From positions 1 through 37,669 of the forward strand of contig MU831839.1 of the NCBI GenBank assembly GCA_029204225.1: a DNA stretch of 37,669 nt, in the 5' to 3' direction. Positions 29,986 to 37,669 of this stretch are shown piece by piece. Below the pieces are notes generated by a model. The model worked only from the letters and a program-made list of their open reading frames with translations, had not been told where the DNA came from and did not search any database. The DNA comes from Diphasiastrum complanatum. Lineage: Eukaryota; Streptophyta; Lycopodiopsida; Lycopodiales; Lycopodiaceae. Each line of letters starts with the position of its first letter. Position 1 is the first letter of the stretch. The translations under genes and the position numbers were made by a program.

Positions 29986-30732
29986 GCCTTTGTGAAGAAT
30001 TGAAAAAAATTATCTATGTTAGATATAGGGGTCTTATGTTTTTTACATCAAGCATCTAGGTGTAGGATGTTGATAGGAATAAATTTGACATAGATGGCAA
30101 ATTATGCATTTCCACTTGTAATGCCACTATTGAGCCAAAATAGAGTAAGAGGCTAAACATGTGCCAATTAGAGTGTAGACAAGTGTAAAGCTTTTGTTTG
30201 ATGAATTCCAAGAGGTCCAATAGGATTTAGAGGTGGAACCTTGTGAGGTCCAATAGAAGATTGAGGTGTGCTTGAATATAGTCCAATAGAATTAAGAGGT
30301 GCATGGATCAATGATCCAATAGGATCAAGAGGTGACAAAATATGGTCCAATCATAGTTAAGCATAGTGGTAGCTCGTGGATCTACTAGTATCATTGTACT
30401 CATCATTTTGAATCTAATTGATTTGGTGATGTCATGGATTTTGTGAGTTATTGGATTTCTAGCTTTCTCTCTCTACCCGAGAGCTCATGATGTTTTTTCT
30501 CTCTCTACTCGAGGAGAGCAGCTTGTTTTTACTTAGATTATTTTTTGAATACTTCCCACACGTGTGAGTGAGAGTTGGAGGTGATTGAATGCATGTAGTA
30601 GTGTGTTTTTGCCATAGGATCTAAGATTGATTTTGAATCTCAATCTAGTCTTGATCTTGGTGCATCTACACACTTTAGGAGATCACAAGTACATGTAGTG
30701 GACAGTCCACACGTGTGAAATTCAACAGCCTT
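29986..30732 (+). repeat. Solo LTR (737 bp) with 5-bp target-site duplication
   Basis: The LTR at 29991-30727 starts TGTGAAGAATTG and ends TTCAACA. It is flanked by GCCTT at 29986-29990 and 30728-30732. Removing it and one GCCTT restores the G3 codons exactly. It shares the TGTGAAGAAT start, a TCTCTCTCTA(C/A)-CGAG patch and a CACACGTGTGAA-type end with the C3 LTR, so it is probably copia-derived. Confidence 0.95.
30214..30365. repeat. Five degenerate copies of a 31-34-bp unit inside the solo LTR
   Basis: GTCCAATAG with a following A/G-rich AAGAGGTG recurs at about 30214, 30248, 30281, 30313 and 30344. The position suits the U3 part of the LTR, where such arrays often act as enhancers in other LTRs; that role is inferred. 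Confidence 0.8.
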
Positions 30733-31027
30733 TTGGTTTGACCAATGCACTGACAACTTTCCAATAGATGATGAACGATTTGTTCAAGCCATATTTGAAA
30801 AGATTTGTAGTGGTATTCTTAGATGATATCCTAGTGTTCAATAAGACTTTGGCGGAACATAAAGAGCATCTTAGGATTGTCTGGGACATCCTAAGAAGGG
30901 AAAAGCTCTTTGCAAAGAGTCCATGTATGACTTTTTTCGCTAAGGAATTGTCCTACTTGGGGCATAAGATTTCTGAAAGGGGGGTGGATATTGAGGCTGA
31001 TTGAATCCAGAGGGTTATTGATTAGAG

Positions 31028-31829
31028 CTTTTACAAGTAGAGGTGAGGAAGACCTCCAAATCCAAAGTAGAGCCTCCAAATGTCCTCCAAGCAATCTGCA
31101 AGCTTCAAGATGCTCCCAACTCCAAGCTAGGATGCCTCCACCTGCAAGTAAGGATCTGCAAGCCTCCAAGGATCTCTCCTCCACCTGTGTCCCTACTCTT
31201 TAAACACAAAGATAGATAACGAGATGGCCTCAAGTATTCACCACCCAACCATAGCTAGATCCAAGCTCCAAGCAAGACCTATCTAGCACCCCCTTGCTAA
31301 CCATAATCAGATCACAAGCATACCACAACACTCCATAGCATTCTCAAGATCCAAACCTACTTATGTCCCATACCATAAGCAAGATCCAAACCTCAAGCAT
31401 ACTACTCCAAGAAAGCACTCTACACACTAGTAGCAATACTAGAGCATAAGCAAATCAAACAAGAGAGATCTCTCCCTCTCAATGGGCGCCCTACTACCCT
31501 CATATAGATGGCCCATGGACCCCTTCAATGCGCTATGGAATTCCATGCTCATCCAATGAGAGAGCGAGAAGCCTAGGGGAGTTAAAGAATCTCCAAGAGC
31601 CTCCATAGGCTTATGGAAGGTCAAGAGACTCCTTCTATAACCTATGACTCTTCGAATGCCTTTCTTGTGGGAGTTGAAAACTCAATGGACACTTTAGAAG
31701 GGCGCCCTCCTACTAGGTCCCATTGCCCAAGTTGTGCATGTATACTTTGGTCCTAGACCAATAAAGTGATATGGTTCAAGGTTGAGGCCCAAGGTTTTAG
31801 AAAAATAGTCATCCAATGACTTTCTAACA
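31028..31829 (-). repeat. G4 3' LTR (about 802 bp)
   Basis: On the minus strand it starts TGTTAGAAAGTC at 31829, right after purine-rich AGAGAGG, and runs to CTTGTAAAAG at 31028. The part at 31028-31655 is near-identical to 35659-36280. The 3' end lacks the usual CA, in this LTR and in both related ones. Confidence 0.88.
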
Positions 31830-32039
31830 CCTCTCTAGGTTCCATACCTCCATCCAAGGCATAGACACCTACCTGCCCTTAACCAAAGACACTAGTACCT
31901 TAATCTAAGACACATACCCTTAATACTAAGGGTACCCCTTATCCAAGGGTCACGTGACTCCATACCTCCAACTAAGGTATAGTCACTTGCCTGTCCTTAT
32001 CCAAGGGCACATACCCTTAATCCTAAGAGTACCTTGCCA
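31830..32039. repeat. Imperfect direct repeat, period 118 bp, before the G4 3' LTR
   Basis: Blocks beginning CCATACCTCCA at 31842 and 31960 share AAGG-ATAG-CAC, CCTG-CCTTA-CCAA and CACATACCCTTAAT words. It lies where the integrase core should be, so the deletion has been filled or bordered by this non-coding repeat. Confidence 0.8.
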
Positions 32040-32398
32040 TTTAGTTCCCAACCAAAATCCATAGATATGCTTTTCCACTTTCCGGTAGGAATATCTAAAG
32101 GATGTAATAGGCCACTAGCTTTTAGCCTCTCTACTTTATTTAATTGGCACTTAGTACATTTAAGTACATAGGCCTCTACCTGACTTTTCATCTTAGGCCA
32201 CCAAAATTGCCTTTGAATTAAGTCAAGTGTTCTTTGTACACCCGGATGTCCTGCGCATGGGCTATCATGACACTCATGCAAGATTTGGGCCCTTACAATG
32301 TCATTCTCCGGTACACACACCTTTCCTTTACGAAATAAAATCATGTTTCGAATTAGGAAATCCGTTTCAGTCTTTTTCTGATTCGAGGAATCTTGCAA
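31997..32398 (-). pseudogene. G4 integrase zinc domain only
   Basis: It contains HECHDSPCAGHPG, FWWPKMKSQVEAYVLKCTKC (the HHCC set) and SGLLHPLDIPTGKWKSISMD, then leaves integrase sequence immediately after the first catalytic Asp (MDFGWELNGK). The D,D-35-E core is absent, in contrast to G1. Confidence 0.92.
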
Positions 32399-32512
32399 AC
32401 CTGAATCGATTCCCGAAAGTACTTGTTGCCAATACTTTCAAAAAAAAGGATCAGACTCATATAGTCCTTGAAGAGACTGAAACAACTCCGGTGCTATAAC
32501 AGTAAAGCACAG

Positions 32513-33086
32513 CTAATTGATAACCGGTAACTGACTTAAAGCATCCGCTAGAGTATTTTGACTTCCTTTACAATAACGTATAGAAAAGTCAAAGATTTGC
32601 ATCAGCTCAGCCCATCTAGCTTGCCTCCCCTTTAAATCTGTAGCGTCACAAAAATATCGAAGAGTCTGATGACCCGTCAAAACTTCAAATTTGGCTCCAT
32701 ACAAATAATGTCGTCAAATTTTCAAGGAATGAACAATTGCAAACAGTTCCTTCTCATAGGCACCTAGACTGAGCAGGATTGAGTTTCTTGCTTTCATAAG
32801 CCATAGGATGTCCATCCTGCAATATCAAAACAGCTCCAATAGCATAATCACTGGCATCGGTCCTAACCACAAAAGCCTTATTAGGATCGCCAATGATTAG
32901 TATTGGTGCCGAAGTGACACTTTTCTTAAGCAACTCAAAACAATTATTCATATCCTCCGTCCACACCACTAGTGGACTCTTAGCCCTCCAGCTTAGCTTC
33001 TTATAGCCTTTCAAGGCATGGGTAAGGGGAAATGCTAGTCGAGCAAATTGGGGAATATGCCAACGGAAAAATCTTACAAACCCCAA
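32513..33086 (-). pseudogene. G4 connection and RNase H
   Basis: It reads WHIPQFARLAFPLTHALKGY, VVRTDASDYAIGAVLI, NPAQSR, then a frame break near 32754 where the CTYEKG block loses bases. The last block is VLTGHQTLRYFCDATD: Gly replaces the third catalytic Asp seen in G2. TGA occupies the Trp codon of the KIW position. Confidence 0.9.
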
Positions 33087-33600
33087 GAAAGACTTGATTT
33101 CCCAAACTGTGGTGAGAATAGACCAATCAATAACCCTCTGGATACGATTGCCTCAATCTCCACTCCCCGTTCGGAAATATAATGTCCCAAGTAGGACAAT
33201 TCCTTTGCAAAAAAGTCATACATAAACTCTTCGGCAAAAAGCTTTTCGCTTCTTAGGATGTCCCAGACAATCCTAAGATGCTCTTTAGGTTCCGCCAAAG
33301 TCTTACTGAACACTAGGATATCATCTAAGAATACCACTACGAATGTTTCCAAATCTGGCCTGAACAAATCGTTCATCATCTATTGCAAAGTTGCCAGTGC
33401 ATTGGTCAAACCAAAAGACAACACCAAAATTTGTAGTGACCAAGGCGAGCTCAAAACCCAGTTTTTGGTATATCTTCTGCCTTAAGGCATATCTAATGGA
33501 ATCCCGACCTTATATCTATCTTGGTAAAGTACCCAGCACCACCAAGATAATCTATTAGGTCATCCATCCGTGACAGTGGATATCTATTCTTAACGGTTAC
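33074..33600 (-). pseudogene. G4 reverse transcriptase
   Basis: It has [12 protein letters not shown], a KID-type motif A region, MMNDLFRPDLETFVVVFLDD (catalytic FLDD near 33325) and FAKELSYLGHYISERGVEIE. Stops and a shift near 33480 and 33140 interrupt it. As in G3, RT sequence starts within 100 bp of the gag stop. Confidence 0.9.
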
Positions 33601-33725
33601 CTTGTTCAATTTCTTTACTTTTAATGCACTTAAGGTCATTAGGTCCAAAGACTAAATAATTAAGGACAAAATACATCCATCTCATTACTTCGTGATAGAT
33701 TACTAGAGGTAGAAGCTGGTTATTT

Positions 33726-34610
33726 GACACAATCTCGTGCAAGGTGACCCTCGCCATTGCGCTTGAATCACAGGTTCTTCTTACGAGCTTCAACTTTATC
33801 AATGCCACCTTGATGGTTTTTAAAGTTTTTCTTGGTTTTCTTAAGATTGTTGGAATTGGGATGTGTTTCACTAACAGCTTCCCTATTCCCCCTCTTAAAT
33901 TGAAAACCTTTTTTGTGCTCATTAGGCTGTTGACCCCTAGGTGGCTTAGGTGTGTCATCAAAGTATTTTGCAGTCGTAATAGCATCATCTAGGGTTTTTG
34001 GACGGTTCCTACGAACATCCACTTGATAATCTTTTGGTAACCCATCAATAAACATTAACATTTGTACCTTAGGCGGAATATCACTATAAAGTGGATTCAG
34101 GTACTCATGAAAATCTTGAATAAATTGTTTCAAACCTTTATTCATGGTTAGATGACTCAACTTTTGGAAGTGTTCATAGTCATCTAAAAGTGGTAAAAAA
34201 TAACCCCTAAAAAGCTTGCAAAAATCGTCCCATGTACAAGGTTGATTGCCCTTTGCAACTAATTCATCCCACCAAACTAAGGCTCTTCCTTCAAGGAACA
34301 TAGTGACAATGGATAACTTCTCAGATTCAGGGAATTGGTTCATCGCAAAGTACTTGTTCCAAACATGTAGCCAAGAACTTACCACTTGTAAGTTCCTATC
34401 TTTCTTCTCTCCCTTAAACACTTCAACAGGAGGTGGAACTACATGCTTCTTCTGATTGTCTAATCTAGACTCTAAGTCTTGGTTTCTTTGATTAGTTTCA
34501 AGAAGCTTCTTATTAGTGGCTTGAATTTGTTGGTATAAAAGGTCAAGAGCTTGTGCCACATTGGATGGGTTTGATAGATCAAATGTTGGGTTTTCATTGG
34601 TTTGATCCAT
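33726..34610 (-). pseudogene. G4 gag, 280 codons open
   Basis: The longest gag frame in the window: MDQTNENPTFDLSNPSNVAQ, a coiled-coil-like segment, KKHVVPPPVEVFKGEKKDRN, capsid FLEGRALVWWDELVAKGNQP, FIDGLPKDYQVDVRRNRPKT and a Lys-rich tail. It stops at 33768, where the zinc knuckle starts: its first Cys codon is TGA and its second is CGC (Arg), so the CCHC box is lost. Capsid-like function could remain; RNA packaging would be impaired. Confidence 0.93.
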
Positions 34611-35646
34611 TGAGGTTGCTTGTGTGTTTTCCTATTATGCAAATACAACAACAAGTCCTCAAATTAGAATGATAGAAATGCTTCAATTGTCACATTCAAT
34701 GCAAATAAAAAGCATTTACTTCTATTCATTCAATCTTATTGTTTGCAAGCTCAATCCAAGCCTACTATTTGCAAGCTTAATCCAAGCTTAAGAGACAAAC
34801 AACAACAAATTACATTTGCCTTAATCAAAAGCAAAAATGAAAACCAAATCTTTATGTAAACTTCAATTAACTAGTCCAAGCTAATGTTTACATAAAGTTC
34901 CCATTCCCAATCCAATTCCATTTGTCATTTCAAAAGCAACCAAAGTTTTCACATTTCTCACTATTCTAGATTTCCAAAACCAAGAAACTAGTGTCTAGAA
35001 ATGGATAACTAATGAAGCTTTATGAAAACTTCAATTTTCATATCTGATTTTCAGATTTATAGGTCTGATAATCAGAACTTCAAAATGACAAAAAAACAGC
35101 ATTTCAAAACTTGTTTTGTGCACAAAGTTACACTACCATTCCCTTCCTACATTGTCATTTTCATGAAACTAGGAGATAGAAAGGTGTAACTAATGAAGTT
35201 TGAATGAAAACTTCACTTTTCAGATCTGATTTTCAGATTTACAAGTCTGAAAAATAGAACTTCAAAATGATAATCAGAACTTCAAACACTTTATTTATGC
35301 AAAAAAACACTAGTTTTGATCAAAACACATAGCTAGAATCAATCTTTTTGCAAAAAAAAGTTTGTGTATGTAGAGGAAGACTTCCTCTAACCACCCCACA
35401 AATCTTTTTTTAGAACTTTTAAAAATCCAAAGCCTACTTTAAAACTTCTCTAACATGATAAAAAATCAGCCCCTAAACAATTCTATAAGCATCACTACTC
35501 TCTTCCAAAGAGAACTAGATTCATTGGGTACTTCAACTACAAGCTTCCTACAACTAAAAAAGCCTATAATCCTTCCAAAAAAAAAAATTAGTTGGTTATC
35601 TTAATAGAACTTGAAGAAGGTTAGAAAGGTTACCATCCTTTGTCTA

Positions 35647-35658
35647 GCTCTGATACCA
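35647..35658 (-). promoter_or_regulatory. G4 primer binding site (tRNA-iMet type)
   Basis: TGGTATCAGAGC on the minus strand, directly after the LTR end CTTGTAAAAG. Confidence 0.9.
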
Positions 35659-36280
35659 CTTTTACAAGTAGAGGTGAGGAAGACCTCCAAATCCAAGGTA
35701 GAGCCTCCAAATGTCCTCCAAGCAACCTGCAAGCTTCAAGATGCTCCCCAACTCCAAGCTAGGATGCCTCCACCTGCAAGTAAGGATCTGCAAGCCTCCA
35801 AGGATCTCTCCTCCACCTGTGTCCTTACTCTTTAAACACAAAGATAGATAACAAACTGGCCTCAAGTATTCACCACCCAGCCATAGCTAGATCCAAGCTC
35901 CAAGCAAGACATATCTAGCACCCCCTTGCTAACCATAATTAGATCACAAGCATACCACAACAGTCCATAGCATTCTCAAGATCCAAACCTACTTATGTCC
36001 CATACCATAAGCAAGATCCAAACCTCAAGCATACTACTCCAAGAAAGCACTCTACACACTAGTAGCAATACTAGAGCATAAGCAAATCAAACAAGAGAGA
36101 TCTCTCCCTCTCAATGGGCGCCCTACTACCCTCATATAGATGGCCCATGGACCCCTTCAATGCGCTATGGAGTTCCATGCTCATCCAATGAGAGAGCGAG
36201 AAGCCTAGGGGAGTTAAAGAATCTCCAAGAGCCTCCTTAGGCTTATGGAAGGTCCAGAGACTCCTTCCATAACCTATGAC
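35659..36280 (-). repeat. G4 5' LTR, lacking its first 180 bp or so
   Basis: Near-identical to 31028-31655 of the 3' LTR, then cut at CCTATGAC (36280), where the inverted copy of the same LTR begins. The lost part would contain the TGTTAG start. Confidence 0.88.
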
Positions 36281-36283
36281 GAA

Positions 36284-37171
36284 GGAGAGAGATCTCTCTT
36301 GTTTGCTTTGCTTATGCTCTAGTGTTGCTACTAGTGTGTAGAGTGCTTTCTTGGAGTAATATGCTTGAGGTTTGGATCTTGCTTATGGTATGGGACATAA
36401 GTAGGGTCTGGATCTTGAGTATGCTATGGAGTGTTGTGGTATGCTTGTGATTTGTTTATGGTTAGCAAGGGGGAAGGGGGTTGCTAGATAGGTCTTGCTT
36501 GGAGTTTGGATCTAGCTATGATTGGGTGGTGAATACTTGAGGCCAGCTTGTTATCTATCTTTGTGTTTAAAGCGTAGGGACACAGGTGGAGGAGAGATCC
36601 TTGGAGGCTTGCAGATCTTTACTTGCAGGTGGAGGCATCCTAGCTTGGAGTTGCGGAGCATCTTGAAGCTTGCAGGTTGCTTGGAGGACATTTGGAAGCT
36701 CTACCTTGGATTTGGAGGACTTCCTCACCTCTACTTGTAAAAGTGGTATCAGAGCTAGACAAAGGATGATAACCTTTCTAACCTTCTTCAAGTTTTATTA
36801 AGATCACCAACTAATTTTTCTTTGGGAAAGATTATAGGCTTTTCTAGTTGTAGAAAGCTTGTAGTTGAAGTACCCAATGAATCTAGTTCTCTTTGGAAAA
36901 GAGTAGTGATGCTTCTATAACTGTTTAGGGGCTGATTTTTTATCATGTTAGAGAAGTTTTAAAGTGGGATTTGGGTTTTTAAAAGTTCTGAAAAAAGATT
37001 TGTGGGATGGGTAGAGGAAGTCTTCCTCTACATACACAAACTTTTTTTTGGCAAAAAGATTGATGCTAGCTATGTGTTTTGATCAAAACTAGTGGTTTTT
37101 TTTGGACAAATGAAGTGTTTGAAATTTTGAATTTCATTTTGAAGTTCTATTTTTAGACCTGTAAATCTGAA
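36284..37171 (+). mobile_element. Inverted partial copy of the gypsy LTR, primer site and leader
   Basis: Plus-oriented LTR fragment (36284-36743), primer binding site TGGTATCAGAGC (36744-36755), then leader to 37171. It lacks the LTR start and has no gag. It ends in the leader where an orphan copia LTR tip begins. Confidence 0.9.
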
Positions 37172-37237
37172 GCACAAGCAAGATGATTTTCCACATCAAC
37201 CCCTATAGACAAGTTGGATAGCTTTTCTTTCTTCACA
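37172..37237 (-). repeat. Orphan tip of a C3-type copia LTR
   Basis: The 66 bp match the first 66 bp of the C3 3' LTR (23099-23164) in reverse orientation and end exactly at its TGTGAAG terminus. The only differences are a few substitutions. Confidence 0.88.
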
Positions 37238-37640
37238 GTATGGGCATTGACAAGTATGTGTATGCATATTTGTCATAAACACCAATCGTTACAAAGATAT
37301 GTGAAAAATGGCAAAAAAGCTTGGGATGGGCTTCAAAGAAAGATTGGACAAAGGTGGTACACGAGGCCAAGCATCCGAATCTCGATCGCTTCAAACAACA
37401 ACGGGAAGTGACCAAATCAAGAATTAATCTCGACTTTTGTTAACTTTTGTGATGTGTAGAGAAGTTTGGCATCTTATGTAGAGGAGGGGTCGGGTGAAAA
37501 AGCCGATGAAGTGAAAGCGGAAGAGGAGATGTCCGGTTTTGAGAGTGAAGGACAATCTTTCGCACAAGACTCGGGGGATTTTGTTTCAAGCCCTTTCTTA
37601 CAAACAAAACTGAATGTACTTTTTTCAAAAGATTGGATTA
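37238..37640 (+). pseudogene. Unassigned coding-like sequence
   Basis: One frame reads CEKWQKSLGWASKKDWTKVV and HPNLDRFKQQREVTKSRINL before a stop (about 37440). After a candidate acceptor (TTGTGATGTGTAG, ending 37459) an acidic, Ser-rich frame of about 60 codons follows (EEGSGEKADEVKAEEE, FAQDSGDFVSSPFLQTKLNV). It could be exons of a host or transposon gene. No family is recognised. Confidence 0.3.
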
Positions 37641-37669
37641 TATCTATATATATATATTTAAACTTACAT

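Larger units (their letters stand above)
29756..31009 (+). pseudogene. G3 reverse transcriptase, interrupted
   Basis: First part: [30 protein letters not shown], then TGA (about 29951) and HYEFLVLP. After the inserted LTR it resumes at FGLTNALTTFQ, with TAG, then MMNDLFKPYLKRFVVVFLDD (catalytic FLDD about 30822) and YLGHKISERGVDIEAD to TGA. No protease or RT N-terminal sequence precedes it. Confidence 0.9.
28472..31027 (+). mobile_element. Ty3/gypsy fragment G3, split by a solo LTR
   Basis: Plus-strand copy of the G4 family: leader (28472-28826), gag (28827-29684), a short remnant (29685-29780), RT first part (29781-29990), an inserted solo LTR (29991-30727), and RT second part (30728-31027). 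Its 5' LTR is missing; the leader is cut at the DUF7869 element. Its 3' part is replaced by the 3' LTR of G4. Confidence 0.93.
31028..36280 (-). mobile_element. Ty3/gypsy element G4, nearly full length but defective
   Basis: Minus-strand element: 5' LTR (35659-36280, 5' part lost), primer site (35647-35658), leader, gag (34610-33768), RT (about 33560-33074), RNase H (33086-32513), integrase zinc domain (32398-32040), polypurine tract (about 31830-31836) and 3' LTR (31028-31829). Protease, RT N-terminus and integrase core are deleted. It is the reference for G2 and G3. Confidence 0.93.
35233..37168. repeat. Large inverted repeat, arms of nearly 0.9 kb, loop about 180 nt
   Basis: The left arm 35233-36106 (G4 leader, primer site and LTR, minus orientation) is complementary to the right arm 36284-37168 (LTR, primer site and leader, plus orientation), with scattered mismatches and small indels. 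The loop is LTR sequence present only on the left. Confidence 0.9.

Noticed and set aside
30214-30365. Possible CRISPR-like array
   Set aside because: The units are degenerate with no unique spacers, and the context is an LTR in a plant genome.

Overview
This is a nuclear window from a land plant with a large, repeat-rich genome. The signs are AT-rich sequence, long (CT)n/(GA)n arrays, Ty1/copia and Ty3/gypsy LTR retrotransposons primed by a methionine initiator-type tRNA site, and a spliced plant-type nitronate monooxygenase gene. An rvt-like reverse transcriptase gene, a DUF8039/DUF7869 transposon and a tyrosinase-like exon together lean towards a non-flowering plant (fern, lycophyte, bryophyte or gymnosperm). 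That placement is inference. Almost every protein-coding stretch is broken; only the last three exons of the nitronate monooxygenase look intact.

Left third (1-10.6 kb). A decayed reverse transcriptase gene lies on the minus strand (about 637-2400). It has two phase-consistent candidate introns and resembles the cellular 'rvt' RT family more than any LTR or LINE element. A copia fragment (C1, about 2400-4449, minus) abuts its upstream end. Next come a LINE RT fragment (about 4900-5290, minus), a 22-bp hairpin (6104-6205) and the 3' part of the nitronate monooxygenase gene (6812-7695, plus, with a GC-AG intron). About 2.9 kb of low-information sequence follows.

Middle (10.6-28.5 kb). A 5'-truncated copia element (C2) keeps an 1181-bp 3' LTR (13254-14434). 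Gypsy pieces G1 (plus) and G2 (minus) meet tail to tail near 17160, and G1 begins with a small inverted gag fragment. Copia element C3 (19275-23723) has both LTRs in part, a perfect tRNA-Met-type primer binding site and a 407-codon open frame where integrase and RT should be. Then follow an unassigned minus-strand coding remnant, a tyrosinase-like exon (24310-24575, minus), a 107-bp CT array, and a decayed transposon gene with DUF8039-like, Cys-rich, HTH-like and DUF7869-like segments (25469-28471, plus).

Right third (28.5-37.7 kb). Gypsy copy G3 (plus) is split by a complete 737-bp solo LTR with a perfect 5-bp target duplication, and meets gypsy copy G4 (minus, 31028-36280) tail to tail. G3 and G4 share one gag-to-RT deletion, so a protease-less variant had already multiplied. 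The 5' LTR and leader of G4 are duplicated in inverted orientation, giving hairpin arms of nearly 0.9 kb around a loop of about 180 nt (35233-37168). The window closes with an orphan copia LTR tip and unassigned coding-like sequence.

Host genes and elements do not form a pathway here. The window records nested insertion, inversion and deamination-like decay around a few host exons.
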